Shown here: piece after piece, positions 12,000 through 23,876 of the stretch
Position numbering within the stretch: position 1 is the first letter of the stretch
Layout: each line of letters starts with the position of its first letter
Program-made: the position numbers and the translations under genes
DNA from: Ryuthela nishihirai
Lineage: Eukaryota; Arthropoda; Arachnida; Araneae; Heptathelidae
DNA: 64,000 bases
Direction: 5' to 3'
Assembly: GCA_038380435.1 (NCBI GenBank)
Contig: JAWZYU010000019.1
Span: 19,741,801 to 19,805,800, forward strand
The notes under the pieces: model-generated
Told to the model about the DNA's origin: nothing
What the model saw: only the letters and a program-made list of their open reading frames with translations
Database searches by the model: none

Positions 12000-12712
12000 A
12001 CAGGGATAATTTTAGTTGTAGTCAGCAACACTAACAATGCAATTCGGAAGCTTAAAAGCAAGCGGCAATTTCAATTACGTAAAAGTATGAGTTAAGACAC
12101 TAATGCAATTGATTTTATGTCATGATTATACTGTATCCACAAGACCCGAGATTTTCTATCCCTTCAGTCATAGACATTCACTCTATTAATTTAACTCTAT
12201 AAATACATACTCATACCAATTTTAACTCTGTAATAAAAAGTATTTACTTATTCTGTTTGCGTAATAATGTCTCCATTGAATAGAAAGTTCGTGCAGTGCG
12301 TAATATTGGGCAAAAATATTATATATTACATGACAGATATGAATATAAATAATTCCGCTTAGAATCGAGACCAGTGATTCTCAATATAACGCAATGCAAA
12401 TTGTCAATGTATTGTATTATGTAATGCAATAAAGTATGCTTGCCAACCTGATTTGATCAATAATTGACATCATCTTTTGTTTTAAACCAATTTTCGTGCT
12501 GGTGATGGGTAAATCCCCCCCCTCCCTTAAAGCAAGTGATATATGATATATTGATACGCAATATTATTCTCCATACGAGCTTTCTATGCCATGAATCCAT
12601 TGTTATGCAATCACATAAACATAGTACGAGAATTTTTATACGAAGTTCAAATTGGTATTAGTCTATAAGCAACCCTTTATAGTTGTTGTTAAAATTAACT
12701 TCTTCCTCATGC
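12000..12712. other. AT-rich spacer
   Basis: Only a short C-rich tract near 12518-12533. No gene signal. Confidence 0.4.
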
Positions 12713-13094
12713 AGGGGGACGGGGTGGCTCAGTCGGTAGCGCGCCAGGCTCGTAATCTGCAGTTCCCAGGTTCGAGTCCCAGCTGGGTCAGCGTTGAGAT
12801 TAATCTCCGCAAAATTCCCCGCCCTGCCCACGGTCAGTAGGGGACACCGACGGGCTTGGAAAGGCCGCGTCCGTCGGATGGGGCGTTAAGCCGTGGCCCC
12901 GTGTGCGAGAGAGAGCCATGCCCTGTGCACGTTAAAGAACACTACGTTAAAGAACACGTTCTACCAGCTGTCTCCCAACAACTGTTCCAGTGGGTCCCCT
13001 CCCCCAACCTTCTCTGAGCCTTCGGGGTCCAAGTGATCTGGCCATTTAGTCCATGGTGTGCAAAAAAGTGCCGCTCAGAGATAAAACAACCCAA
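12713..13094 (+). mobile_element. SINE-A, full length
   Basis: Close to consensus with intact box A and box B. It carries a small internal repetition in the body (ACACTACGTTAAAGAACACG near 12940-12958), a local duplication of the CGTTAAAGAAC block. No clear TSD. Confidence 0.88.
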
Positions 13095-13372
13095 ATCCTT
13101 CAGAAGAAATGAATGAAGAAAATTTTTCTCCTCAAGGAATCTTGTTTCCTCTCGTTCCTCATCTCCATCATCATTTTGTAGTTTCTAAAGAATTCTCACT
13201 GAAAGAGTTTGTTTAACTCTCCTCTGAGAAACAGTGCTTGTAGCACATTGCTGCTGTCGAAATTATATATGAGGAATCCGAAGAAAGTTCTTTGAAACAA
13301 AATGACTTAGATGCTGTCACATCTTGTTTTTTGATAGCAAAGTATATTAAACTGATATTTAGATTTTTTCGG

Positions 13373-13540
13373 TGACGTCACTTGTCGAATGCATCCACCG
13401 AAAACATAAGCGGGAGGGGGGGGGGGGAGTTGGTGAGGGTGCCACTTCTGATGCTGCCAAATGCCCCCACAGAGCTCATGAAGTCACAGAAAGGGGCAAT
13501 GAGACAGATATAAACTCGTCACGCTCCGCTGAGTGTGACC
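13373..13540 (+). promoter_or_regulatory. Possible promoter: perfect CRE plus TATA-like box
   Basis: A palindromic cAMP-response element TGACGTCA lies at 13373-13380, a G tract at 13416-13427, and TATAAA at 13509-13514. The 225-base open frame across it is probably incidental. No initiator or splice donor clearly follows, so this is a weak promoter call. Confidence 0.3.
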
Positions 13541-13599
13541 GAAAGTTGTCTAGTCTTACAGCCTTTCCACTTTTCATCTTTTGCGATCTCGAGTAGCAC

Positions 13600-14140
13600 A
13601 TGGTCACGTGCATCGCATTTCCTGTTCCGTTTTGTTTATCTGGATAGACAAGAAAAAAAATAACATGGGGGAAAAAAAGTATGCATCTGTGTTGCTCCTT
13701 TGTTTATTGAAGGATATCGTTTTTTTTTTTTTAACAATCCCTGTTTTCGAAAATCCGCTGCCTAAAATGAGGAATTAATTGCTTGGAAGTGTGGATCTAG
13801 TGTAAGTGTGCCGTTTTCTACGAATGTTTATTTTTAAGAAATTCTTTTTTCTTGTTGTTCTCTTTCTTAGCGGTTGCGGTCCTCAGATTCTGAGAAGAGA
13901 GGACTCACGATCGTTCCTATTGATGTGCCAATGGCTCGTTTTCCAGGAGATCTGTTCCAATGCTGGCTTTTCTTCTTGACTTTCTAAAATGCAGATGCTG
14001 GACTGAATTGCGTCCCAAGTATCCAGCACACACATACACAAACAAAAGAAGAAAAACTAATCGTTTTTGTTTCAAAGCCGAAGTTTTAAATATCAAACTT
14101 CACCTATCTAAGTTTAAGTTTTTGAGACTTACATTTCAAG
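13600..14140. other. Spacer
   Basis: Nothing recognised. Confidence 0.35.
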
Positions 14141-14203
14141 GGACGGATGTTGGCTCAACCAGTAACGAACTAGGATCGAAATTCAGCAATTCCCAGGTTC
14201 GAG
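14141..14203 (+). repeat. Orphan SINE head directly before another SINE
   Basis: A tRNA-like head with GTTGGCTCAACCAGTAACG and TCCCAGGTTCGAG (box B), cut off exactly where the next SINE-A begins. It is diverged from SINE-A and may represent a sister family. Confidence 0.55.
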
Positions 14204-14595
14204 GGGGCGGGGGTGGTTTAGTCAGTACCGCGCCAGGCTCGTAATCTGCAGTTCCCAGGTTCGAGTCCTAGCTAGGCCAACGTTGAGATTTATCTCCGCA
14301 AAACTCCCCGCCCTGAACATTATCACTAAGATTCGTGATCATTAGAGAACACCGATGACCTTGGAAAGTCTTTCGGATGGGACGTTAAACCGTGGTTCCG
14401 TGTGCGGGAGAGCCATACGCTATGCACGTTAAGATAACACGCTGGATGGTATTGACGGGAAGTTACCATCTGTCTCCTAACAGCTGTTCCTGCGGGTTCC
14501 CTCCTCGAAATTTTGTCTGAGTCCTCGGAGTCCTTGTCCCGGCCATTAACGCTGTTGTGTGCAAAAAAAGGGCGCTCAGTGGTAAAACAACCCAC
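14204..14595 (+). mobile_element. SINE-A, diverged
   Basis: Whole element with box A mutated to GTGGTTTAGTCAG and box B intact. The body has substitutions typical of an older copy, and the 3' end reads AAAACAACCCACC. Confidence 0.82.
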
Positions 14596-14974
14596 CAATT
14601 TAAAATTTTGAACAAGTTAAAAAAATATTTATTTTATTTAAAATAATTCTAGATATTAGTATCAAAGGGAGACCTTTCCTGAGAGTGTGGGGTTATATGT
14701 TCATTCTTTTGCATTTGGAAGATAACCAAATCCTTTTGTATTTGGAATATAACCAAATCCTTTTGCATCTGTGCTATAACAAATTCCTTTGAAATTCTTT
14801 CATGTTATCCCGTGTTTTGAACTAAACACAAGAATGACCCTATCGGGATAAAAGAAAACTAATAAAAATATTTCAATCCTAATAAGGAGTCGAATATACC
14901 ATTGATCATTCAAGCGACGTACTAGCTGCAGGTTATATTTCCACTGTCAAATAAAAAAAAATTAGACAAGTTAG
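14596..14974. other. Spacer with short tandem repeat
   Basis: Positions 14706-14790 hold nearly three copies of a unit of about 27-29 bp (TTGGAATATAACCAAATCC and variants). Otherwise unassigned. Confidence 0.5.
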
Positions 14975-15763
14975 GTTATTTTACCCCTAACTTCCACTTT
15001 TCACTTTTACACTTTTCTGCACACAATGGGCTAAATAATCAGGTGAAAAAAACTAAGAGCTCAGAGTTAATTAGGGGAAGGACGACACACTGGGCAGTTG
15101 TAAGGAGACGGAAACCTACAATCAAGATCATTCAGTATGTTCTTTAACGTGCACGGGTGTCCTTTTTTCCTGGGGCGGGGGTGGCTCAGTCGGTAGCGTG
15201 CCAGGCTCGTAATCTGTAGTTCCCAGGTTCGAGTCCCAGCTGGGTCAGCGTTGAGATTTATCTCCGCAAAATTCCCCGCCCTGCCCACGGTCAGTAGGGG
15301 ACACCAATGGGCTTGAAAAGGCCACCGTCCGTCGGATGGGACGTTAAGCCGTGGCCCCGTGTGCCGGAGACATACCCTGTGCACGTTAAAGAACACGCTG
15401 GATGGCCTTGACGGGAGGCTACCATCGGTTTCCCAACAGCTGTTCCAGTGGGTCCCCTCCCCCAACCTTCTCTGAGCCTTCGGGGTCCAAGTGACCTGGC
15501 CATTTAGCCCATGGTGTGCAAAAAAGTGCCGCTCAGAGGTAAAACAACCCAACCTTTTTTCCTGGTCTGCACGCGGGACAGACTTTAAATCCCATCCGAC
15601 GGACGGCGGCTTTTCCAAGCCCACCGGTGTTCCCATTCTGACCGAAGGGAGGATGGAGGATTTGGGGCAGATAAATCTCAACACTGGGGCAGCTGATGCA
15701 CGATCCTGGGAACTGTACATTTCGAGCCTGGAGCGCTACCGACTGAGCCAACTCTCGCCCCTG
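14975..15763 (-). mobile_element. Old SINE-A split by a younger SINE-A
   Basis: 3' part at 14975-15160, 5' part with tRNA head at 15566-15763, separated by a plus-strand SINE-A. The host is well diverged, with the body shortened and box B lost. Confidence 0.82.
15174..15552 (+). mobile_element. SINE-A nested in SINE-A, perfect TSD
   Basis: Near-consensus copy with 13-bp duplication CCTTTTTTCCTGG (15161-15173 and 15553-15565). The apparent 217-residue minus frame at 15067-15720 runs through host and passenger and is not a gene. Confidence 0.95.
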
Positions 15764-16538
15764 GCAGAAATGGACCGATTGAAATTTTAAGTTGAAATTT
15801 AATAACACTTTTTCTCTCACACAATTTACGTCAACAGAAGGAGACGAACGTCTAAAAAAAGAAAAACTGAAACACAATGGAATTTTCCTATTTCAATGGT
15901 TAACTAGGAAAACGACAAATCGTTTGCGATTATAGAATGCTTGTCTTCGAACAAAACAGTGTCACTTGACGACTTTAGCATCCTCTAACAGGGAAAATTC
16001 GAAATAAATGATTAGTAGAAAAATACGAATAATATTTTAACAGTTCATGTCCAAAGTGAGTTTTTTTTCTTATCTTTTGAAGCAAAAAAGTTGAGCTTTC
16101 CTATTTTTTTTTTTGTTAAGGTGCAAATCGCTGCTGTCGTTGTAAAATCCATGACTCCATATTGTAGCATCGAAATTTCAAAAATTTTAGCATCAGTAGA
16201 TCGTTTACAATGCTTATAGATGATATCTTATTATTAGATCGTTTACAATGCTTATTACAATATTTTGCCTTTTTTCAAAATTAGAACCCTTTAACGACGG
16301 AAATTAAAACTATTGGAAGATTCAGAAAATGCAAATATCCTGATATTTAATTAGCATGCATCCAACGCAAAAAAAAAAAGTTTTGTTTTTTCATTGATCT
16401 GCAGACACAAAAAAGTCGAATATCAACAGACGATAAAATAAAAACAAATATTTAGCTCTGTTTAAAAAAAAATTAAAGATTATAAATTACATCTAACAAA
16501 GTTAAAAAATATTTCGTCTCCTTTATAAAAGTAGCTCG
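15764..16538. other. AT-rich spacer
   Basis: A duplicated TAGATCGTTTACAATGCTTA (near 16197 and 16237) is the only structure seen. Confidence 0.4.
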
Positions 16539-16550
16539 GCTGATAATTAG

Positions 16551-16913
16551 GTTGGGTTGTTTTACCTCTGAGCGGCACTTTTTTGCACACCATGGGCTAA
16601 ATGGCCAGGTCACATGGACCCCGAAGGCTCAGAGAAGGTTGGGGGAGGGGACCCACTGGAACAGCTGTTGGGAGACAGATGGTAGCCTCCCAGCGTGTTC
16701 TTTAACGTGCACAGAGTATGGCTCTCCCACACACGGGCTTAACGTCCCATCCGACGGACGGACGGCGGCCTTTCCAAACTCATCGGTGTCCCCTACTGAC
16801 CGTGGGCAGGGCGGGGAATTTTGCTGAGATAAATCTCAACGCTGACCCAGCTGGGACTCGAACCTGGGAACTACAGATTACGAGCCTGACGCGCTACCGA
16901 CTGAGCCACCCCC
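16551..16913 (-). mobile_element. SINE-A with internal deletion, TSD
   Basis: TSD GCTGATAATTAG (16539-16550) and GCTGATAAATAG (16914-16925). About 15 bp of the body (the GTCAAGGCCATC segment) is deleted. Confidence 0.92.
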
Positions 16914-16925
16914 GCTGATAAATAG

Positions 16926-18081
16926 GCTTAAAAAAGGTGCAAAGAAACTAATCCCTACATTAATAACATCAATAGTGCTGACGTACTACTCTTTGTCATT
17001 GTGTTTTACCAACCATTTATTATAGTACCAAATCACTTTTCAAATTGACTCTGTATAGATCGAGTAAGAGTTAGGACGCCACCTCGTTAAAGATCAGTAA
17101 CATATGACACGAATCGACTAAGCATTAAGGCCCTTGTCTCCTCATCACTGCTTTCAAGGGGATAAGGCAAGGAAGACATCATTCAAGACACTTGGGGACT
17201 AGAACGATTCTTGTTTTTTAAACTCGCTGCGCTCTTCATACGGGGATAGGTGACAAACAAGAATTACGACAGCTAATTAAGTGACAACGGTGTTAACCAT
17301 TGGCTGCCATGTCGCACCACAGAAAGAGATTCCTGCACAATGTGTGATGGATCGTCCACATATAATTCTTTACGCTTGGCAGACTTGCTGTCTGAGAGCT
17401 TCGTCTCATTTGCACTGCTCTTCACATTATCAGCTCAACTGGAACATTGTGCACAGCACTGTCCTGTCGGATTTATTTATTTCCATCTGTTTTTTTTTTA
17501 TATGTGTCTTCCTCGACTTAGTCTCAGACTCGGTATTTAACCTAACAAGCATCTCGACAATGACTCCTAACAAACAAGAAGGCAACAGAGAACGCTTGCA
17601 GAGGTAAGCATTGTTTATCATCAAGAATGTTTCAATTGTTTCGCGCACAACACTGCACTGCTAGCTTTGTTACCGTTCTAGACTTTCTAAGCTGCGAATT
17701 TAATGAGGGTTTTTTTTTCCGTCTTCTACATATGATATACGTACATGTATTCGGTTGTTAATGGCAGCGACAATCCAATGCTTCTAATGCGATGCAGGAA
17801 TACATTCCCGAACTCTGTTAGTTAATTAACAGAAGCCATGCAATAAACCTTGTCCTCGGTTTCCTCTTAGAATTCTCAGGATGGTTGATTTTGCCGTTGT
17901 CCTATTGATGGGCATAATTCTTTCTTTATGAATTCCATAAGCAGTACAGAAAGGGGAGAATATTTATGGCGTTCTTAAATCAAAATGAGTGAAGAGGAGA
18001 AAGCAGCCATTTAAGAGGCTGACCTTGGAAACAAACTTTGTTCGTTCTTAACCTGAGATAAACCAAATCACAGCTTTTGTT
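16926..18081. other. Spacer, no assignable gene
   Basis: A plus frame at 17281-17607 (108 codons) and a minus frame overlap each other. Neither shows a motif or good splice signals. Confidence 0.35.
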
Positions 18082-18092
18082 AGTGTCGTTAG

Positions 18093-18441
18093 AGTTGGGT
18101 TGTTTTACCTCTGAGAGGCACTTTTTTGCACACCATGGCCTAAATGGCCAGATCACATGGACCCCGAAGGCTCAGAGAAGGTTGAGGGAGGGGTCCCACT
18201 GGAACAGCTGTTGGGAGACAGATGGTAGCCTCCCGTCAAGGCCATCCAGCGTGTTCTTTAACGTGCACAGGATATGGCTCTCCCGCACACGGGGCCACGG
18301 CTTAACGTCCCATCCGACGGACGGCGGCCTTTCCAAGCCCATCGGTGTCCCCTACTGACCGTGGGCAGGGCGGGGAATTTTGCGGAGAAAAATCTCAACG
18401 CTGACCCAGCTGGGACTCGAACCTGGGAACTACAGATTACG
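18093..18441 (-). mobile_element. SINE-A, 5'-truncated, TSD
   Basis: TSD AGTGTCGTTAG (18082-18092 and 18442-18452). The element stops inside the anticodon region, so box A is missing while box B remains. Intact TSDs show that the truncation happened at insertion. Confidence 0.93.
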
Positions 18442-18479
18442 AGTGTCGTTAGGAGTCCTACTTGATATTGAAGTGTTTG

Positions 18480-18575
18480 GTTACATCTGAAGGTTAAATA
18501 ACCAGGTCACAAAGACCCCCGAAGTGTTAGAACAGGATGCAGAGAGGTTTATCACTAAAATGCTGTTAAGTGTTA
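18480..18575 (-). repeat. SINE-A fragment
   Basis: AAATAACCAGGTCACAAAGA and following sequence match the 3' third of the family. Old fragment. Confidence 0.5.
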
Positions 18576-18639
18576 ACTTTAAGCCTTCTTTTGCTTGATC
18601 AACTAGTTACAGGAATTTTTGTCAGTTATAATTCTCATA

Positions 18640-18855
18640 GCCGTCCCATTGCAGAGTGGTTAGCGCGCTTGGCTACTGACCTAAGGGACCTGGGTTCGAG
18701 CCCTGGGTAAGGCATGGATGTATGTGTCGTTTTCCTGCTGAGGTCCTGCCATCCTCTCAGATCCTTCAACTATGGCATATAAACTGACAGGCTCCTGTCA
18801 GACCTCTGTGGCAAGCAGCTGCTTGAGGGGGTATTTATATATATATATATATTTT
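18640..18855 (+). mobile_element. SINE-B with (TA)n tail and TSD
   Basis: Perfect 13-bp duplication TATAATTCTCATA (18627-18639 and 18856-18868). The tail after GGGGGTATT is an alternating TA run. This defines the SINE-B ends: it starts GCCGTCCC and ends in simple repeat. Confidence 0.94.
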
Positions 18856-18868
18856 TATAATTCTCATA

Positions 18869-19302
18869 AAGGATTTACCTCCTTAAAAATTCGAAATAGA
18901 ATATCCCATAAAAATTTGTTACGAATATACTTATTGAAGCTTATAAAACCCAACCCATCACTCAAGTGTTATATTTTATTTATTTAAGTACGAAAAAACT
19001 TATGTCCTTTTCAGTTCTTGGAAAGAATAAATGTCCTGTCAATCGGAAGTGAACTTTTACGGAATTTTGAAATTTATTTTAAATTCTCATATCTATTTCG
19101 ATTACATTGCTTTCTTTCTTCATGATTTAGAAAATAAAAACTGTTGGAGATTTTTATAGAAAATATAAAGACCGTTTATAAGTGCTCACTGCCATTTTTT
19201 GTGTCTGGCGATTGGGGGAGGGATTGCTTGAGGTGTAAATCCTGATCTACTTATCAACAATAATCACTTTGACATTTACTCTAATGTATCGCATAGCAAA
19301 CC
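18869..19302. other. AT-rich spacer
   Basis: Nothing recognised. Confidence 0.4.
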
Positions 19303-19314
19303 ACTGTTTCGCTT

Positions 19315-19700
19315 GGGGCGGGGGTGGCTCAGTCGGTAGCGCGCCAGGCTCGTAATCTGTAGTTTCCAGGTTCGAGTCCCAGCTGGGTCAGCGTTGAGAC
19401 TTATCTCCGCAAAATTCCCCGCCCTGCCCACGGTCAGTAGAGGACAGCGATGGGCTTGGAAAGGCCGCCGTCCGTCGGACGGGACGTTAAGCCGTGGCCC
19501 GTGTGTGGGAGAGCCATACCCTGTGCACGTTAAAGAACACGTTGGATGGCCTTGACGGGAGGCTACCATCTGTCTCCCAACAGCTGTTCCAGTGGGTCCC
19601 CTCCCCCAACCTTCTCTGAGCCTTCGGGGTCCATGTGACCTGGCCATTTAGCCCACGGTATGCAAAAAAGTGCTGCTCAAAGGTAAAACAACCCAATCCA
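19315..19700 (+). mobile_element. SINE-A, full length, TSD
   Basis: TSD ACTGTTTCGCTT (19303-19314 and 19701-19712). Intact Pol III boxes. Confidence 0.95.
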
Positions 19701-19712
19701 ACTGTTTCGCTT

Positions 19713-20574
19713 AATTAGGGTTTGTATGTTTTCTTTATTAACTGATAAATATTTCTATGAAATATGAATTCATTTTTTTTAGACGTCCTGTATTTCTGAG
19801 AGCTATCCAAAGAGCGTTTGCGCATAATTTTTTGCTTTTTTGTAATCATTTAAACGTCACAAGCGAAATTTCCTCCTTAAGATACTTTTACCAATGAATC
19901 GATACTTTTCTTAACATATTTCTAGATTCTCCTTTTGAAGCAGTTGCTACACGTCCCTTCTCGCCTCTATCATCTTATTATCATCTGCAAATTAATTAAA
20001 AACTGTTACGAATCTAATCTATATTAATATTTCCTGTTCCTGTTAAGCCACCGCACGTGGGCATTCCCTCACACTCGGGAGTCTTTTCAAATGACAATTG
20101 CGCGAAAAAATCATTGCCTCTCTCCTGTAATTAAGTGTCACTGAGGGGACTCTGATGTACTGCCTCTGGACACGCCCCTCGTCTCCTTGGCAACGCAGCA
20201 TCCAGCTGATTGTCTGGCAGGTATTTTATCATCTGTCGACTTTAGCGCCTTCCCACTTCTTTAGGTAACTGAAAAACACCTTTCACCATTTATTTGCGAT
20301 GAGCTACTGCAGCTGGGCATTGTCTATGGGAATTAGGCTTATCTCGCATCTAAGAGCACTCATGCTTAAGCAGTGCACATATTCATTCTCTGTCAGTTAC
20401 GATAGAAAAAAACCACATCTAAAAAATGGATAACGTTTTACATGTTCTTATCTCTTTAACTATGAAATGGGTGGGGGAACTCAGAGACTCTTAACAGCGA
20501 TGTTGGAATTTTTGGGTCAGTTCTAAAATATAATTTCGTCTCGGCCAGTCTACCTGTCACGGGTCTAACAGGAA
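19713..20574. other. Unique DNA with a GC-richer core
   Basis: Positions 20030-20280 are GC-richer and hold an X-box-like site, a GC-box-like CACGCCCC (20171) and an E-box-like CACGTG (20053). Possible promoter or enhancer; no exon could be defined. Confidence 0.35.
20181..20194 (+). promoter_or_regulatory. RFX-type X-box
   Basis: GTCTCCTTGGCAAC fits the RFX pattern GTNNCC, short spacer, RGYAAC on both half-sites. In animals such sites often lie upstream of ciliary genes. It sits 10 bp after a CACGCCC box. No neighbouring start site is identified. Confidence 0.45.
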
Positions 20575-20690
20575 TTTGTCAGTGTAAATAAACTATAGGA
20601 AAGATCTGTGTGTAAAGGAGATACCTCGGCAGAAATAAAATTATGTGTTAAGCGGGATTCGAAACTGAGTACATTTGCTTCAGAGTCAAT
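20575..20690 (-). repeat. Degraded SINE-B
   Basis: Order of remnants (TGTCAGTGTAAATAAACTAT, GATCTGTG, CCTCGGCAGAAA, GGGATTCGAAAC) follows minus-strand SINE-B. Confidence 0.45.
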
Positions 20691-21324
20691 TATATTTTTC
20701 CTGTTTGATTATTGTTGTATTTGACTAAATCGTATAAGGTCCACATTGTAGAAAACGAGCGTAGGATTACAACAGTTTATGGTGTTACCTTACACTACAA
20801 ATTGAGGTAAAGTCATTATATCACCCTTTCCGTATTTAATACCATATTATATTGTAACCTAACTGCAATTCTTATCAGAGCAGTCAAATTGCTTATATGA
20901 GTGCCTTACTTGCAATTGTATAATAGTAATACAGAAAATGCCCTGTTTAGTAAGTGTTTTTTTATAGCATATAAGTACAGTAAATGTGAATTGATATGCC
21001 ATAAGTACAACTGGTCATTAGAATCAAATGTCTCCAGGAATAGGAAGACCAACTGCCCATTATGCCACGAATTATGTGAGTCATCATTGAATCAATTCTT
21101 ATACTTTTTACACTATTTGTTTCTAAAGTGTTAAGTGATGAGATTTCTAACTACAGAGCAATTTGAACAGTTTTTGAAATTGTGGATAAATTTGTTCTTC
21201 GTTACAAGTATGTAACGAACTTGTTGAGAAGTTTTTATTCATAATATACGATAAAATAAATGATTTTGGAGTTTGAGGAAAAAATTAAAAATATGAATTG
21301 CCTTTGGCAATTGGTCTTTCAAAT
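20691..21324. other. AT-rich spacer
   Basis: A 77-codon plus frame (20901-21134) contains a C-x2-C pair but nothing I can assign. Confidence 0.35.
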
Positions 21325-21528
21325 TCGTGCATTGGGCTTAACGTGCAGGTTACAAGGAATCCAAGTATAAGGTTGGGTAGTTAAAGATAATCTTGAGTGC
21401 TAAGAATAAACGAGAACTTCTTGTCAAGTCCATCCAGTTTATATCTTAACGAGGCTATATCTATATCTTAACGAGGCCACATTCAGTTTATATCTTAACG
21501 AGATCTTAATGGCTTTCCTGCACACAGG
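21325..21528 (-). mobile_element. Old SINE-A fragment with internal duplications
   Basis: Remnant running from the ATTGGGCTTAACG region to CTTTCCTGCACACAGG. A segment CAGTTTATATCTTAACGAG is repeated two to three times inside it. It is the target of the next SINE-A. Confidence 0.6.
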
Positions 21529-21910
21529 GTTGGGTTGTTTTACCTCTGAGCGGCACTTTTTTGCACACCATGGGCTAAATGGCCAGGTCACATGGACCCC
21601 GAAGGCTCAGAGAAGGTTGGGGGAGGGGACCCACTGGAACAGCTGTTGGGAGACAGATGGTAGCCTCCCGTCAAGGCCATCCAGCGTGTTCTTTAACGTG
21701 CACAGGGTATGGCTCTCCCACACATGGGGCCAAGGCTTAACGTACCATCCGACGGACGGCGGCCTTTCCAAGCCCATCGGTGTCCCCCATTGACCGTGGG
21801 CAGGGCGGGGAATTTTGCGGAGATAAATCTCAACGCTGACCCAGCTGGGACTCGAACCTGAGAACTACAGATTACGAGCCTGGCGCGCTACCGACTGAGC
21901 CACCCCCGCC
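21527..21910 (-). mobile_element. SINE-A inserted in old SINE-A, TSD
   Basis: TSD CCTGCACACA (21517-21526 and 21911-21920). Near-consensus. Confidence 0.92.
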
Positions 21911-21993
21911 CCTGCACACATGGTAAATTGGGGGCTTTAGTTTCACCTTGAAGGAATAGAGAAAGAGACAATTATCCTGAAGTGGGAATCGGA

Positions 21994-22514
21994 TTTTGGT
22001 TGGTTGGTTGTTTTGGGTTTTATGGCGCGTGGGCGACTAGGCCATAATGCGCCAAACAAAAAGACAATATAAAAGATAAAAGACGTGTAACCCGCAATCA
22101 AATTTAAAAGAAATTAGCTAAATTGTAAAATGGTAAAACAACAAAGAACAAGTGTAAAAATACAAAGTAATACAATAGAATACCAGGTGTAAATGACCTG
22201 GGATATACACACAATGTATAAGGTGGTAAAATCAAAGTCGAGTAAAATATCCACTTGAAAAATATAAGTTATAACAATCCTAGGTGTAAAAGACATGGGC
22301 TATACAAAATATTAGGTAAAATCAAAATCTATTGAAATAACCACAATATTTTAAAAAAGAAAAAAACTGAGGGTAAAAGGCATTGAACGGTGTCCGAGTG
22401 TAAGAGGCTCGGACACAAAATCATGAAAGTTGAAATACAATTTTCATTCAATATTAAAAGCTTCACATTCAATTAAAACATGTTTAACGGTTAAAACGGT
22501 GTCACAAAACTCGC
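21994..22514 (-). mobile_element. LINE 3' end (zinc-knuckle family), 5'-truncated
   Basis: Flanked by a 13-bp duplication AGTGGGAATCGGA (21981-21993 and 22515-22527). Read on the minus strand it starts in coding sequence with CDTVLTVKHVLIEC, then a stop soon after, then a 3' UTR of about 400 bp. A hairpin-forming GGCGC...GCGCC segment lies near the end, and the tail is CAACCAACCAACCAAAA. The Cys/His pattern matches the zinc knuckle at the C-terminus of I/Jockey/R1-type LINEs. The sister copy at 25447 is longer and still open. Confidence 0.85.
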
Positions 22515-22527
22515 AGTGGGAATCGGA

Positions 22528-22945
22528 CCTGGAGAATTTAGTGGGAGTCCAGTTACTCTGGGACATTGACTGTGAGACTCGGTCGCGCCACAGGATCGTA
22601 ATATACAGCTCCCAGGTTCGAGTCCTATTTGTGAGTGCTTGAGAATTTCATCTGGCTTTTCTTCCCTGGGCGAGAAAGGTGACAAGGATGGGCTTGGAAT
22701 GGCATCGTCCATCAGATGGGAGGTTGGGGCCTAGTGTCCATGAAACCCATACCTTGTGCACATTAAAGAACATGCTGGATGGGCTTGACGGGAAGCTTCC
22801 ATACGTAATAAATAAATAAATAATAAATAGCTGTCCAGTGATTCTTTCCCCAACTTTCTCTGAGTTCTTGAGGTATTTATTACCTGGTTGTTTCGCTCAC
22901 TGTGTGTAGAAAAGTGCCCTTCAGAGGTAAAATAATAACAATCCA
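22528..22945 (+). mobile_element. Diverged SINE-A with internal TAAA repeat
   Basis: Head (box B CCCAGGTTCGAGTCC intact) to AGAGGTAAAATAATAACAATCC. A TAAATAAATAAATAATAAATA stretch has expanded or inserted in the middle. Directly abuts the TSD of the LINE copy. Confidence 0.75.
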
Positions 22946-23728
22946 CTATTTAACGTCATCTTTCAGCATCTCATAAATTGCATGAACGCTGGTTCTGGGA
23001 ATCATATCGTTAGTTGGACCGATGTGCTGTAAACAACTTTTAACTGTCCCGAATTCTAGACTTTTCACGATTAGGAAAATTACCTAAATATTATAAAAAA
23101 AAAAGCAAAATATAAAAAAAAGAAATGAAAATAATAGTTACTATATAATTTAAGTCTTGTACGGATTCAAGCTATACAAGATTCAATACAGATTTAGCAC
23201 TTCGAAAAGTGCTACAAAGTTGCTAAAATGTCAACTATATTGTTGAATTATTGTGAAATTACAAGTTGTGAAATTACAAGTTGCTAAAATGTTAACTATA
23301 TTGCATCATATTGTTGAGTGATAACAATTGCGTAATATTTGCGCGCTCGAAGAGTACAAATTGTTCCCAACCTGAACGTTTGCAAGTGGAGGTCTTGTAG
23401 GAAAGAAGAAGAATAATAAAAAACTGTTATCAAACAATTTACTAAGAGAAGCGTTTTTCGATTTTTCGGTAAAAATATTCTTTCAGCATCTTCAATTGTA
23501 AAGAAAATTCTTGAGAACCAAAGTAACAGTAACTTCTGCTGTTAAATATTTCAATTTCCACAATACTTTCCACTGAAGGAATAATTTAAAAAAAAAAAAC
23601 GGTAGACAGATTTTTAACACTTTTTTAACTAATTTTTAACAAATTTCTTATAACTGGAATTTCTTTCAAAGTTCAACTTTTTTTTACATCCAATTTCACT
23701 TATGTTATTAATTAATTAGTTAATCTCA
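22946..23728. other. AT-rich spacer
   Basis: Contains duplicated GTGAAATTACAAGTTG and a repeated AGTTGCTAAAATGT (23218-23300). No gene signal on the plus strand; read on the minus strand, it would be intron after the site at 23735. Confidence 0.35.
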
Positions 23729-23734
23729 ACTTAC

Positions 23735-23876
23735 CTACCAAGAATAACGGTGTTTTGACAGAAGATAATAATCAGTACCAAAGTTAAGAAACTTTCACTT
23801 AATGATACGGAAAATTTGAAATCAAAGGATGCCGTAACAATTCCTAATTCAGGACACAAGAATAATAGATACTTAC
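23735..23876 (-). other. Candidate exon or recursive-splice exon
   Basis: The minus strand reads a long pyrimidine tract, then GTTGCAG directly joined to GTAAGTATC. After 142 nt comes a second strong donor, TAG followed by GTAAGTTG. The 142 nt are open in one frame, including SFDFKFSVSLSESF and a hydrophobic run near LTLVLIIIF, which AT-richness may explain. Two readings are possible: an ordinary 142-nt exon, or a recursive splice site with its downstream decoy donor, as known in long insect and vertebrate introns. The splice signals themselves are among the best in the window. I recognise no protein. Confidence 0.45.

Noticed and set aside
15067..15720. 217-codon minus frame as a gene
   Set aside because: It runs through a SINE-A nested in another SINE-A; the similarity to other frames is repeat-derived.
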